From Fen-1362 sp964597035 (lineage in GTDB: Bacteria > Planctomycetota > Phycisphaerae > Sedimentisphaerales > Anaerobacaceae), in assembly GCA_964597035.1 (NCBI GenBank), contig CAZQWM010000002.1:62001-126000 (forward strand): a stretch of DNA of 64,000 nt, given 5' to 3'. The notes below the pieces were generated by a model that saw only the letters and a list, made by a program, of their open reading frames with translations, did not search any database and was not told the DNA's origin. Positions 44,105 to 54,734 of the stretch are shown piece by piece. The first letter of the stretch is position 1. Each line of letters begins with the position of its first letter. A program made the position numbers and the translations under genes.

Positions 44105-46534
44105 ATGGACAGGTACGTATGTATACATGGGCACTTTTATCAGCCGCCACGGGAAAATCCCTGGCTGGAAGATGTGGAGCTACAAGAGTCGGCTTATCCC
44201 TTCCACGACTGGAACAGGAGAATCACCGAGGAATGCTACAGACAAAACGGGACATCAAGAATACTCGGCTCGGACAAAAAAATCATCGATATCGTCAATA
44301 ACTACTCAAGCATCAGCTTTAATTTTGGGCCCACTCTACTACACTGGCTGGAGTCACATACACCCGAGGTATATGAAAAAATCGTCGAAGCTGACAACGA
44401 GAGCAAAAAACTGTTCTCCGGACATGGTTCGGCTTTGGCCCAGGTTTATAATCACGTAATTATGCCTTTGGCGAATTCCCGAGACAAACACACTCAGATA
44501 ATCTGGGGAATAAAGGACTTTGAGCGTCGTTTCAAAAGAAAACCAGAAGGTATGTGGCTGTCCGAGACTGCTGTGGACACAGAAACGCTGGAGATTCTGG
44601 CTGAACATGGGATAAGGTTCACTATACTGGCGCCGCGTCAGGCCAAGCGGGTCCGTAAGATAGAAGGCAAGAAATGGACGGAGGTTAAAGAAGACAGTTT
44701 TTGTACGACCATGCCGTATATCTGCAATCTTCCTTCTGGCAAAGGCATCAATCTTTTTTTCTATGATGGTAAAGCGGCACATGAAGTTGCTTACGGGGGA
44801 CTGTTGCATAGCGGAGAGAATTTTGCCGCCAGGATGACAGAATCGTTCAAAGATAACGGCAGCCCTTCTCAGCTTGTCCACATTGGAACCGACGGCGAAT
44901 CATTTGGACACCATCACCGACATGGCGATATGGCTTTGGCCTATTGCCTGTATCACATAAGAACCAATGGTTCCGCCAAAGTTACCATTTATGCTGAATA
45001 CCTCGACAAGTATCCGCCAACACACGAGGTGCAAATCCATGAAAACAGTTCCTGGAGTTGTGTACACGGGATCGAAAGATGGAGAAGTAATTGTGGATGT
45101 TGTGCGGACCAGTCCCTTTCCGGCAAGCAAGAATGGAGAGGGCCTTTGAGAAAAGCTTTGGATTGGCTTAGGGATAAAATATCAGAAGCTTATGAGCAAA
45201 ATATGGCGAAATACTGCCAGGATCCCTGGGCGGCGAGAAATGAATATATAGACGTGGTAAATGACAGGACAGAGCAGAGCACAGATAATTTTATGGGCAG
45301 GATTACAGGTAGGAAATTGACGTATGAAGAAAAAATCATCTTCCTTAAACTGATGGAAATGCAGCGAATGGCTATGCTAATGTATACAAGCTGTGGATGG
45401 TTCTTCGACAATATTTCGGGCATCGAAACCGTGCAGGTAATGCAGTATGCCTCTCGTGCGATACAACTGCATCATGAAATAATGAAGGTGGATTTGCTCG
45501 GCGAGTTCGAAGCAATGCTAAAAGAAGCTCCTGCCAACATCGACGGTTTTGAGAACGGCCGGGACGTTTTTGAGGCCTATGTAAAACCGGCGAGAATTGA
45601 CCTTTACAGGGTCGGCGCCAATTTTGCCTTGAGTTCCATTTTCGCCGAATCACTCGACAAAGAACAGGAGATATACTGCTATACGGCCACTATGGCTGAT
45701 TATGAAACGGCCAAGGCCGGCACTCAAACACTGACCACAGGCAAAGCCCTTATTCACTCAAATGTTGTCCAGGAAATGCAGCGAGTTGATTTTGCCACAC
45801 TGCATTTGGGAGATCACAATTTAATGGCAACACTCAGTGAACCTATGCCGGATGAGGATTTCCTGCAAATGCGCCGCAGTCTTGAAGATGCCTTTCGCAA
45901 GGGGGACACCAATGAAGTTATGAGACAGATGAATATACGGTTCGACGGAAACAGTTACTCCATCTGGCACCTTTTCAAGGACGAACAACGCCGGCTGATA
46001 TATGAACTGCTTGGCGATACGTGGGAAGAAATAACTAGGTCTTTCCGCCATATCTATGAACATAACTACGCAATAATGCTTATGCTACGAGGTATGAACA
46101 TGGCTTTGCCCAAGGCCTTGGCCGGCCCGGCCGAATTTGTTGTGAACCAGGAGTTATGCAATCTGATAAGAGCCGATGAGATAAACGTCGACCGTTTGCA
46201 GGAGCTTACCAGCGAAGCTGCGAGGTTGTCGCTGCAGCTTGACCAGAAGACCTTGAGCTTTGAGGCCTCGGCTAAAATCAACGGCCTTATGGTGGCACTG
46301 GAACAATCTCGCGATGATATTCAACTATTGATCACCATTGAGAGCGTGCTTAATATCCTGCACAGCTTTGTTCCAGATATGAACTTGCAGACCGCCCAGA
46401 ATCTCTTCTTCAGGATTCGAAAAGAAGAATATCCGGATATAAAATCAAAGGCCTCGGCGAATGACGAACAATCTGTGAAATGGATAACGCTATTTGAAAA
46501 AGTCGCGGGTCATCTGGGTTTGAATATCGAGTGA
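44105..46534 (+). CDS. GH57-family glycoside hydrolase with DUF3536-type C-terminus
   Basis: The 809-residue product opens with RYVCIHGHFYQPPRENPWLE, the classical GH57 N-terminus. The putative nucleophile Glu lies in GMWLSETAVDTETLEIL (near 157) and the acid/base Asp in VHIGTDGESFGHHH (near 262). A long helical C-terminal part of the DUF3536 type follows, with KLMEMQRMAMLMYTSCGWFFDN. GH57 enzymes act on alpha-1,4/1,6-glucans as amylases, branching enzymes or glucanotransferases; which activity applies here cannot be told. It is cytoplasmic (no signal peptide), lies 45 bp before malQ, and faces the trehalose/glycogen operon. Confidence 0.85.
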   Translation: MDRYVCIHGHFYQPPRENPWLEDVELQESAYPFHDWNRRITEECYRQNGTSRILGSDKKIIDIVNNYSSISFNFGPTLLHWLESHTPEVYEKIVEADNESKKLFSGHGSALAQVYNHVIMPLANSRDKHTQIIWGIKDFERRFKRKPEGMWLSETAVDTETLEILAEHGIRFTILAPRQAKRVRKIEGKKWTEVKEDSFCTTMPYICNLPSGKGINLFFYDGKAAHEVAYGGLLHSGENFAARMTESFKDNGSPSQLVHIGTDGESFGHHHRHGDMALAYCLYHIRTNGSAKVTIYAEYLDKYPPTHEVQIHENSSWSCVHGIERWRSNCGCCADQSLSGKQEWRGPLRKALDWLRDKISEAYEQNMAKYCQDPWAARNEYIDVVNDRTEQSTDNFMGRITGRKLTYEEKIIFLKLMEMQRMAMLMYTSCGWFFDNISGIETVQVMQYASRAIQLHHEIMKVDLLGEFEAMLKEAPANIDGFENGRDVFEAYVKPARIDLYRVGANFALSSIFAESLDKEQEIYCYTATMADYETAKAGTQTLTTGKALIHSNVVQEMQRVDFATLHLGDHNLMATLSEPMPDEDFLQMRRSLEDAFRKGDTNEVMRQMNIRFDGNSYSIWHLFKDEQRRLIYELLGDTWEEITRSFRHIYEHNYAIMLMLRGMNMALPKALAGPAEFVVNQELCNLIRADEINVDRLQELTSEAARLSLQLDQKTLSFEASAKINGLMVALEQSRDDIQLLITIESVLNILHSFVPDMNLQTAQNLFFRIRKEEYPDIKSKASANDEQSVKWITLFEKVAGHLGLNIE

Positions 46535-46579
46535 AACTTTTTCGCAACGGGCGAAAAAACATTTATCTGAGAGGATGAA

Positions 46580-48079
46580 ATGCTAAGAAAAAGATCCAGT
46601 GGAATATTACTCCACATAACTTCCCTGCCTGCGGAGTACGGTATCGGCGACCTAGGGCCGCAGGCGTATAAGTTTGTTGATTTCCTCGCAAAGAGCGGAC
46701 AAAACTACTGGCAGATATTGCCCCTGAACCATACGACACCCAAGACGGTCCATTCGCCATACAATTGCTCTTCTGCATTTGCCGGGAATCCTTTGTTAAT
46801 CAGCCCCAGTTTTTTGTATCGGGACGGCCTTTTAGAAAAACGGAATCTCGAAAACGTGCCGTCTTTTGCACCGGACTCCGTAGAGTATAGCAAGGTCACG
46901 GCTTACAAGAAACGCCTGTTTAAGGTTGCTTTCGGTCGTTTTCAGGACCATGTTAAATCAGAGACGTATGAGAAATTCAAGGTTGAAAATTCTTTCTGGC
47001 TCGAAGATTTTACGACCTTCATTTCTCTTCAAAAGCACTTCGGGGGACGTAACTGGAACCTCTGGCCGAAGCACTTGAAAGACCGCAAAGAAGAGAGTCT
47101 AAAGGAGGTTGTCAGGCGGTTAAGCGATGAAATCGAATACCAGTGTTTTTTGCAATATGTGTTTTATAAGCAGTGGTCGGATTTGAAACACTACTGCATT
47201 CAGTCTGGCGTTCGTGTAATCGGCGATATCCCCATTTATGTGACCTATGACAGTCCCGATGTATGGGCGCATCCTGAACTGTTCAAATTAGACCTGCACA
47301 AGAGACCCAGATATATAGCCGGCGTGCCGCCGGATTATTTCAGCAGCACGGGCCAGTTGTGGGGCAACCCTGTCTATGACTGGGAGGTTTTGAAAAAGAC
47401 GCAATACCTGTGGTGGATGGAGCGGATGAAGCACAACATGAAGATATTCGACCTCGTTCGCATCGACCACTTTCGCGGGCTTATCGCCTACTGGCAGGTT
47501 CCTGCTCATCATAAGACGGCCCAGAAAGGGATATGGATTGAAGGCCCGGGTGAAGACTTTTTCAAAGTGTTTTTGAGGAATTTTCCTTTGGCCCCCATCA
47601 TTGCCGAGGATTTAGGTTACATAACGGCCGACGTCAGGGAGGTTATCGCAAAATACGACCTGCCGACCATGAAGATTCTCCAGTTCGCCTTCGATGGCGA
47701 CCCCTCCGGCAATCCGTACATACCGCACAACCACATCGAAAACTGCGTCTCTTATACCGGCACACATGACAACAATACTATGCGTGGATGGTTCGAAAAA
47801 GACGCCACTAAATCGCAGAAGAAGCGGTTAAGCGAATACCTGGGTTGCAAGGTGTCCCCTGCCCAGGTTCACTGGCAATGTATTCGGCTGGCAATGAGCT
47901 CCGTTGCTCGGCTGGCGGTAATACCCGTTCAGGACCTGCTGGGTCTGAAGAGTAGCGCGAGAATGAACCATCCTGCCAAGATTAAAGGGAACTGGCTGTG
48001 GCGATTAAGGCCGGGCCTGCTCGGCGCTACTGTTTCGAGCAAGTTGAGACGCCTTACCAAAATTTATGCCCGAGATTAG
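46580..48079 (+). CDS. malQ: 4-alpha-glucanotransferase (amylomaltase, GH77)
   Basis: The 499 residues match the family length. Motifs include RSSGILLHITSLPAEYGIGDLG at the start (quoted in part), the nucleophile Asp in DLVRIDHFRGL, the acid/base Glu in IIAEDLGYIT, and YTGTHDNNTMRGW. It disproportionates malto-oligosaccharides by transferring alpha-1,4-glucan chains. It follows the GH57 gene on the plus strand and converges on treY with only 29 bp between the stops. Confidence 0.95.
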   Translation: MLRKRSSGILLHITSLPAEYGIGDLGPQAYKFVDFLAKSGQNYWQILPLNHTTPKTVHSPYNCSSAFAGNPLLISPSFLYRDGLLEKRNLENVPSFAPDSVEYSKVTAYKKRLFKVAFGRFQDHVKSETYEKFKVENSFWLEDFTTFISLQKHFGGRNWNLWPKHLKDRKEESLKEVVRRLSDEIEYQCFLQYVFYKQWSDLKHYCIQSGVRVIGDIPIYVTYDSPDVWAHPELFKLDLHKRPRYIAGVPPDYFSSTGQLWGNPVYDWEVLKKTQYLWWMERMKHNMKIFDLVRIDHFRGLIAYWQVPAHHKTAQKGIWIEGPGEDFFKVFLRNFPLAPIIAEDLGYITADVREVIAKYDLPTMKILQFAFDGDPSGNPYIPHNHIENCVSYTGTHDNNTMRGWFEKDATKSQKKRLSEYLGCKVSPAQVHWQCIRLAMSSVARLAVIPVQDLLGLKSSARMNHPAKIKGNWLWRLRPGLLGATVSSKLRRLTKIYARD

Positions 48080-48108
48080 ATATTGCTAGATACGGGGCTT
48101 TTCTAAAC

Positions 48109-50907
48109 TCAATTTCGCTTTGCTGCGATTACTAAGCCAGCAGGAAACTTGTTCATGATGTGTCCAACAAGCAATTCGTTCGGACCTTCTATTTTTTCTC
48201 CTGTAATCACGTTTAACCATGGGTATTGAGAATGGTTCGCAGTTATAATCCGCGTATCTTCCCATAAATTTTCGCCGATTGGCGGCTGGGCGGGCCGAAC
48301 AATTGACGTGACGAACCTTGGCGCAACGGTAATTGCAGTCTTTTCTTCAATCACTCGCGCAAAGGCAACGATATTTCCCTTGTGGCAACCCTCGACTCGC
48401 ACGGGCACATAGAGGCCTTTTTCGAAAATATGTTTGTATTGTTCGCGGGCCGCAAGGGTCTTGTATATCAAAAATATTTTTATCCGACCATCTTCTTTGC
48501 AATGCAGCAACTCCGTTAGAAACCCTGATGAGTCGCGCATTTCCTCGCTCTTTATTTGCTCCAGGAGCTTGACCATCACCTTGAAATCGATCGGCCGGCG
48601 GTTATCAGGGTCTACCAGGTTAAGGTCGAATAATTCAGAACCACGGTAGAAGTCCGGAACGCCGGGGGCGGTCATCTTGATGAGCGTCTGAGAAAGCGAA
48701 TTGTAGATTGCGTATTCCGCTATCTGTTTCTGGAAGACCGAAAAATCTTGCCAGAATTCATCCTCAGGCAAGAAGGTAAACAACCTGTCCACAAATTGCG
48801 CACAGGCGGTTTCGTACTCCTGATTCGGCTCAACCCAGCTTGTGTGCTCCTTTGCCTCTCTTATTGCCTTGATGAAATATTCTTTGATTCGCTTTCCAAA
48901 GGTTTTGAAGTCGCTTTGTTTAAAAGGCAAGGCCCCCGTTAACATCTGATACAAAAGATATTCGTCGTTTGGGCTTGGTGCCGTCGAGGTGTTACATACT
49001 GTTTTTTTAGTCTCGTTAATTCGTCGCCAGTGTTCAATTTTGGAACTCCATTGTTCCGGCATCTCGGATAAAACATTTATCCTCGCCCGTACATCTTCGC
49101 CCCGCTTGGTATCGTGTGTGCTGATGGCATTCAGTGAGTTCGGCTGCTGCTTTGCTCTTGCGGCGTTAAATTCGTCGAATTTGTCGATTGATATACCGAA
49201 CTCATCCGGGCTTGACCCCACCTCATTCAGGCTGACCAGACGGTTGTAACAATACAGGAAGGTGTCTTCGAAACCCTTCGCCATTACAGGCCCGGTCAAC
49301 TGCTGGAATCTCATAATTAAATTAACAGCATCTTTTCTGGTGGGATTTTCCCGGTCGGCCTGGTTGTCGCAAAGCAAATACCGTCCTATGGCCTCTATCG
49401 TATGGTTCAGTGACGGATTTCTGCTTTTAGCCAGTTCGATTGCCTTTTTTGTGCGTCTTTGGTCTGCCTGCAGGCAGGTATCATGGTTTATATATGTTCG
49501 ATATACGGAAAAGGCCGTGATAATTTCCGTAATGGCGTCTTCAATCTTACAGCAATCCTGATTTGAAAGTTGTCCTTTCGATTCTGCGTATTTTTGGATG
49601 AGTCCGACCAGGTATCTTACGTCGCCGCGCATGTATTTTTGGACGATGAGCTTTTTCTTTTCATAGAGCAGATTATTGTAGTCCGGGGCAGAACCAATAA
49701 AACGACTGTATATTTCGCTGAAGGCCTCTTCGTTTTTCCCGCAGCAAAAAAGCTCGTTCATAAAGTTTGCGAACTCATAACCGGTAGTGCCCTGAATAGG
49801 CCAGCAATCCGGCAGCTTTTCTTGTGACTCCAGGATTTTCTCCACGACGATATACGTATCGTCGAGCTTTTCCCGCAGGCGCATCAGATAGTTTGTCGGG
49901 TCGAGCAGCCCGTCCACGTGGTCTATTCTCAGGCCGGTAAATGTGCCATCCTTAACGAGCTGAAGTATCAGTTGGTGAGTGAACTTGAAAACTTCGGGGT
50001 CTTCGACCCGCAGGCCGATGAACTCGTTCAAATAAAAGAATCGCCGGTAATTGATTCGTTCGCCGGCCTTTCTCCACAGGGCCAGCTTGAAGTGCTGCTC
50101 ACTCAGCAGGGCTTCGAGGGGGGCGAACTTGTTTTTCTGGGTGTTTTGACCGTTGTAAAAATTTAAGACCGAATCTGTGTGCGTTTTAACCGACCCGTCA
50201 GCCGTGTAAAGGTTCCAGAGGTTTTCTTTGGCTTCTCGAATTTGCCCGTCGCGTCGGCTGCCGCAGGGCTGTTTTTCGAATGAATCGAACCGGTCACATA
50301 AACCCAAAAGCTCTTTAAAGTCACTATTCGAAGCGTCTTTGTTGTATTCGAGATTGTATTTAAGAATGCGCGAGTAACTCACCAGACCTATAGGCAGGCG
50401 ATGTTCATAGTATCGTATGCTGAGTCCGCAGGCACTCAGTTCGAGAAGGATTTTGCCGCTCGCAAGCGCCTTATTGTATAACCTGCCCAGAATGGGGACC
50501 AGCACTTTGCCCCTTAGAGTTTCGTCTGGATGGTCCCAGGCGATATCGAAAAAATTGAAAAACCGGCTGTTCGGGCCGTTCTCAAATACGTCCATCAGCA
50601 GCCTATTCTCGCTGTCGAAGGCCATATGGTTGGGGACAATATCCTGCAGCCATCCCATCTTGTATTTGCGTCTTTCCGCCATCATTTTGTTGAAATCGGC
50701 CTGACTGCCCAGTTCGGGATTGAGCGCGTTCGAGTCTACGATATCATAACCGTGGGTGCTGCCCGTTTTTGCTTTAAATATGGGCGAGGCGTAAATGTCG
50801 CTTATGCCCAAAGCATGCAGATAAGGTATGACTTTTTTGGCGTCGAGAAAGCCAAACGAAGGACTGAATTGCAATCTATACGTGGCTGTGGGAACGCGCA
50901 TAAACAT
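48109..50907 (-). CDS. treY: Malto-oligosyltrehalose synthase
   Basis: The 932-residue GH13 protein starts MRVPTATYRLQFSPSFGF (Met-3) with two possible Met codons. It has ASPIFKAKTGSTHGYDIVD, DIVPNHMAFDSEN, the nucleophile in GLRIDHVDGLLDP and TSTAPSPNDEYLLYQ, all typical of TreY. It isomerises the reducing-end glucose of a maltodextrin to an alpha,alpha-1,1 linkage. Its start lies inside the end of treZ (32-nt overlap), so the two are translationally coupled. It is last in the minus-strand operon. Confidence 0.95.
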   Translation of the reverse strand: MFMRVPTATYRLQFSPSFGFLDAKKVIPYLHALGISDIYASPIFKAKTGSTHGYDIVDSNALNPELGSQADFNKMMAERRKYKMGWLQDIVPNHMAFDSENRLLMDVFENGPNSRFFNFFDIAWDHPDETLRGKVLVPILGRLYNKALASGKILLELSACGLSIRYYEHRLPIGLVSYSRILKYNLEYNKDASNSDFKELLGLCDRFDSFEKQPCGSRRDGQIREAKENLWNLYTADGSVKTHTDSVLNFYNGQNTQKNKFAPLEALLSEQHFKLALWRKAGERINYRRFFYLNEFIGLRVEDPEVFKFTHQLILQLVKDGTFTGLRIDHVDGLLDPTNYLMRLREKLDDTYIVVEKILESQEKLPDCWPIQGTTGYEFANFMNELFCCGKNEEAFSEIYSRFIGSAPDYNNLLYEKKKLIVQKYMRGDVRYLVGLIQKYAESKGQLSNQDCCKIEDAITEIITAFSVYRTYINHDTCLQADQRRTKKAIELAKSRNPSLNHTIEAIGRYLLCDNQADRENPTRKDAVNLIMRFQQLTGPVMAKGFEDTFLYCYNRLVSLNEVGSSPDEFGISIDKFDEFNAARAKQQPNSLNAISTHDTKRGEDVRARINVLSEMPEQWSSKIEHWRRINETKKTVCNTSTAPSPNDEYLLYQMLTGALPFKQSDFKTFGKRIKEYFIKAIREAKEHTSWVEPNQEYETACAQFVDRLFTFLPEDEFWQDFSVFQKQIAEYAIYNSLSQTLIKMTAPGVPDFYRGSELFDLNLVDPDNRRPIDFKVMVKLLEQIKSEEMRDSSGFLTELLHCKEDGRIKIFLIYKTLAAREQYKHIFEKGLYVPVRVEGCHKGNIVAFARVIEEKTAITVAPRFVTSIVRPAQPPIGENLWEDTRIITANHSQYPWLNVITGEKIEGPNELLVGHIMNKFPAGLVIAAKRN

Positions 50908-52783
50908 TCCTCCTCCGTGAGGATATGACCTTTGCTGGCGATTTTCTCTTTCCTCTCTCCCGCTTGGCCTCGAATAACACTAAACTCAACGGGGCCAGCA
51001 CAATTTCCCTCTTTCCTCTGACCACGGATGGAAGTTTCGAACCCGGCCCTTTCCACTTTACGTCAGATGAATCCAGAATTTTTGACCAGCCCCCGGTCGT
51101 GGCATAAATCTGCAGCTTCTGTTCTTTGTCACTAAAATTCATCAAACACTGAATCTGACGATTACCAAATACGCGATGCCAGTGCAGAATCTGCTGCTCA
51201 AGCAAACATCGCACCGAAATATTTGTATTGTCAACGAATTTCGGAATGCTTTTTCTCAATTCAATCAGGCGCTTGTAGTAGTTTAAGATGATTTTATGCC
51301 TGCCCTTATTACGTTCTTGCCATTTTAATTTCGATTTTTTGAATGTTTCGGCTGCCTGCGGGGCCGGGCAATCGCCCTGCCATTTAAAAGATTCAAACTC
51401 CCTTTTTCGGCCCATTTGAACGGCCCTTATCAACTCCCGGTCTGTATGACTGACAAAATACTGAAAAGGCGATTCCTCCGCGTATTCTTCCCCCATAAAA
51501 AGCAGGGGAACATAAGGCGACAGGATGACCGTTCCAGCGGCAAGTTTTAATGCCTCAAGACCAACTAACTGAGAAATCCTTTCGCCAAGCATTCTATTGC
51601 CGATTTGGTCGTGGTTCTGAATGCACACCACAAACTGGCTTGCAGGCCTGTTCTTTGAGCTGCTTCCGTGACGGCGTTTGCGGTATTTCGAATAGGTCCA
51701 GGAATACACAAATCCTTCCTTAAAGGTCTTGGTCAAATCTTCCATCCCGCCAAAATCCTGATAGTAACCTGTCTTTTCTTTTGTCAGCAGTGTATGTAAG
51801 CTGTGGTGAAAATCGTCGTTCCATTGGGCGTCGAGGCCGTAACCCTTTTGTGCTCTCTGCCGTATCAGTTTGGCGTCATTAAGGTCACTTTCGCCTATCA
51901 GATAACGTTTTCGGCCGAGGTCTTTTGAGAATTGCCCCACTCGTTCCGACAATTCTTCTATGAAATGTTTTGCGCTTGCGTCGTAGATTGCGTGCAAAGC
52001 ATCAAGACGGAGACCATCTATGTGATATTCCCGGAACCAGTAAAGGGCGTTCTGAAAGAAAAATTCTCTGACCTGGTCGCTATCCGGGCCATCGAAGTTA
52101 ATGGCCTCGCCCCAGGGTGTTTTGTATTTGCTTGTAAAATAAGGCCCGAATTCGCGGAGGTAGTTGCCCTCAGGGCCGAGATGATTGTATACCACGTCGA
52201 GTATTACCGCTAATCCGCTTTGGTGGCATGCGTTGACGAGCTTTTTAAAGCCAGTCGGTCCGCCATAAGAGTTCTGGACGGCATACGGATAGACCCCGTC
52301 GTAGCCCCAGTTTCTTTCGCCGGGAAACTGAGATACCGGCATAATCTCAAGCGCGTTCACACCAAGTTCACACAGGACTTTTAGACGTTTAATTACTCCA
52401 CCAAAGGTGCCCTCCTTTGTAAACGCGCCAACATGCAGCTCATAAATGAGCATCTTCTCCAAAGGTATCCCCTTCCACTTCTTGTCCCTCCAGCTAAAGG
52501 TATGGTCGATGACCTCACTGGGGCCGTGAACGCCTTTGGGCTGAAAATGTGAAGCAGGGTCCGGTCTAGGAGGCAGATTATCAAGTTGATAATAGTACCG
52601 GGTTCCAGCAGCAACTCCCCCGACTGTTTTGTCCCAGTACCCGAGGTCGTCACGCTCCATGGCTACAGTTCTTTTTTTGCCGGGCCCGACAAGCCGCAGC
52701 TTTACCTGTTTGGCAATGGGGGCCCATACAGTGAAACTGCAGCTATTGTTCCCGTGATATTCAGCTCCCGCTGTTGTCTGCAT
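50876..52783 (-). CDS. treZ: Malto-oligosyltrehalose trehalohydrolase
   Basis: The 635-residue product has an N-terminal CBM48-like domain (CSFTVWAPIAKQVKLRLV). The GH13 barrel has LIYELHVGAFTKEGTF, VILDVVYNHLGPEGNYL, nucleophile Asp in DGLRLDALHAIYD, acid/base Glu in YLIGESDLND, and CIQNHDQIGNR. It cleaves free trehalose from the product of TreY. A basic C-terminal tail of about 25 residues runs over the start of treY. The treZ start overlaps the end of glgB by 23 nt. Confidence 0.95.
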   Translation of the reverse strand: MQTTAGAEYHGNNSCSFTVWAPIAKQVKLRLVGPGKKRTVAMERDDLGYWDKTVGGVAAGTRYYYQLDNLPPRPDPASHFQPKGVHGPSEVIDHTFSWRDKKWKGIPLEKMLIYELHVGAFTKEGTFGGVIKRLKVLCELGVNALEIMPVSQFPGERNWGYDGVYPYAVQNSYGGPTGFKKLVNACHQSGLAVILDVVYNHLGPEGNYLREFGPYFTSKYKTPWGEAINFDGPDSDQVREFFFQNALYWFREYHIDGLRLDALHAIYDASAKHFIEELSERVGQFSKDLGRKRYLIGESDLNDAKLIRQRAQKGYGLDAQWNDDFHHSLHTLLTKEKTGYYQDFGGMEDLTKTFKEGFVYSWTYSKYRKRRHGSSSKNRPASQFVVCIQNHDQIGNRMLGERISQLVGLEALKLAAGTVILSPYVPLLFMGEEYAEESPFQYFVSHTDRELIRAVQMGRKREFESFKWQGDCPAPQAAETFKKSKLKWQERNKGRHKIILNYYKRLIELRKSIPKFVDNTNISVRCLLEQQILHWHRVFGNRQIQCLMNFSDKEQKLQIYATTGGWSKILDSSDVKWKGPGSKLPSVVRGKREIVLAPLSLVLFEAKRERGKRKSPAKVISSRRRNVYARSHSHV

Positions 52784-54719
52784 CCGTGTCTCGCTTAAAT
52801 ACCACTATTGCCAAAGGCGGCAGCGTGACGGACAAGGAATAATCGTATTTGCCATGGAAGGATGCGACAGATGCCTCTGTGCCCCCGATATTTCCCTGGC
52901 CACTTCCGCCATATTCCTTGGCATCACTGTTGAGCACTTCCCTCCAGCATCCGCCGACCGGAACACCCACTCTGTAATTGTGTCTGGGTGTCGGGGTAAA
53001 ATTACATACAACAGCCAGCAGCTTATCGCCCGACTTGTCACAACGCAGAAAGCTGATTACGCTGTTTTCTGCATCGTGCAAATCAATCCATTTGAATCCG
53101 GAGCCATCAAAATCGAGTTCATAAAGGGCATGTTCTTTTCTGTAGAAATGGTTCAAATCGCGCAGCCACATGCTCAAACGCGAGTTGCGGTCGTTTTGCA
53201 AAAGGTGCCAGTCCATGCTGGTGTTGTGGTTCCATTCGGCGTCCTGGCCGAATTCGCTTCCCATAAACAGAAGCTTTTTACCTGGGTGTGTGTACATATA
53301 TCCGAATAACAGCCTCAGGTTGGCGAACTTCTGCCATTCGTCGCCTGGCATCTTCCGCAGCAATGAACCCTTACCGTGTACGACTTCGTCGTGGGACAAC
53401 GGCAGGACAAAATTTTCGGCAAAGGCATACCAGATTGAAAACGTGAGACTGTCCTGATGATGTTTGCGATGAATTGGATCCCGGCTGAAGTATTGGAGCG
53501 TATCGTGCATCCATCCCATATTCCATTTCATACTGAATCCGAGTCCACCTGACTCGACGTCCCTGCTGACCTTGGGCCATGACGTCGATTCCTCGGCTAT
53601 GGTATATGTGTCCGGGTATTCTTTGCGGACCCATTTGTTCAAATTACACAGGAAATCTACTGCTTCGAGATTTTCTCGTCCGCCTTTGATATTCGGAATC
53701 CACTCTCCTTGCTTGCGTGAATAGTCCAGATAAAGCATCGAGGCCACCGCATCGACCCTCAGGCCGTCGGAGTGGTATTTATCGAGCCAGAAAAATGCGC
53801 TGCTAAACAGAAAGGCCCGGACCTCGTTTCGGCCATAGTTGAAAATAAGACTCTTCCAATCCGGGTGAAACCCTTTTCTTGGGTCTGCATGTTCGTATAG
53901 GTAAGTTCCGTCGAAATATCCCAGGCCGTGCTCATCCGACGGGAAGTGAGAAGGCACCCAGTCCAGTATGACGCCGATGTTGTTTTGGTGTAGGTGGTCG
54001 ACCATCGCCATAAAATCCTGACAACTGCCGTATCTATGAGAAGGTGCGAAATACCCCGTTGTCTGGTACCCCCACGAACCGTAGAACGGGTGCTCCATAA
54101 TCGGCAGAAATTCAACGTGGGTAAATCCCGCCTCTTTTACGTATTTTGTTAGCTCCGGCCCGAGCTCGCCACAGCTTAACACCCGCTTGGAGTCTGAAGG
54201 GTCACGCTTCCAGGAGCCAAGGTGGACCTCGTATATGCTGACTGGGGCGTCGAGCGAATTTGCCTGCTTGCGATTTTGCATCCAGGCCGTATCGTTCCAT
54301 TGATAATCGAGGTCCCAGACAATCGAAGCGGTCCCGGGCGGCAGCTCGCAGTAGAAGGCAAAGGGGTCATTTTTATCGACGGTGTAATTATTGGTTCGTG
54401 AGACAATGTGGTATTTGTATAAAGCACCTTTATCTATGCCGGGTATGAATCCTTCCCAGATGCCTGAGCCGTCCCACCTTGTATTAAGAGGGTAGTCGCC
54501 GTAGTTCCAGTTATTGAAATTGCCTATTACAGATACGCTTTCGGCATTAGGAGCCCAGACCGCGAAGAAGGTCCCTTTGACTCCTTCGTGTTCTGTTATA
54601 TGAGAGCCCAGCTTTTCATAGAGCCGGAAGTGACTGCCTTCTTTAAAAAGATAGATGTCATGCTCGGTTAACAAGCTGAAGGTGTTAATTACCTTGGGTT
54701 TCTGTTTTTTCATCGGCAC
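52761..54719 (-). CDS. glgB: 1,4-alpha-glucan branching enzyme
   Basis: The 652-residue product has a CBM48 domain (TFFAVWAPNAESVSVIGNFNNWN). The GH13 barrel has YEVHLGSWKRD, nucleophile Asp in DGLRVDAVASMLYLDYSR, acid/base Glu in TIAEESTSWP, and VLPLSHDEVVHGKGSL. The short form without the N1 extension is common outside enterobacteria. It introduces alpha-1,6 branches into the glucan extended by GlgE. It lies 15 bp after treS. Confidence 0.96.
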   Translation of the reverse strand: MPMKKQKPKVINTFSLLTEHDIYLFKEGSHFRLYEKLGSHITEHEGVKGTFFAVWAPNAESVSVIGNFNNWNYGDYPLNTRWDGSGIWEGFIPGIDKGALYKYHIVSRTNNYTVDKNDPFAFYCELPPGTASIVWDLDYQWNDTAWMQNRKQANSLDAPVSIYEVHLGSWKRDPSDSKRVLSCGELGPELTKYVKEAGFTHVEFLPIMEHPFYGSWGYQTTGYFAPSHRYGSCQDFMAMVDHLHQNNIGVILDWVPSHFPSDEHGLGYFDGTYLYEHADPRKGFHPDWKSLIFNYGRNEVRAFLFSSAFFWLDKYHSDGLRVDAVASMLYLDYSRKQGEWIPNIKGGRENLEAVDFLCNLNKWVRKEYPDTYTIAEESTSWPKVSRDVESGGLGFSMKWNMGWMHDTLQYFSRDPIHRKHHQDSLTFSIWYAFAENFVLPLSHDEVVHGKGSLLRKMPGDEWQKFANLRLLFGYMYTHPGKKLLFMGSEFGQDAEWNHNTSMDWHLLQNDRNSRLSMWLRDLNHFYRKEHALYELDFDGSGFKWIDLHDAENSVISFLRCDKSGDKLLAVVCNFTPTPRHNYRVGVPVGGCWREVLNSDAKEYGGSGQGNIGGTEASVASFHGKYDYSLSVTLPPLAIVVFKRDTDADNSGS

Positions 54720-54734
54720 CCTTTAAAAATGCGT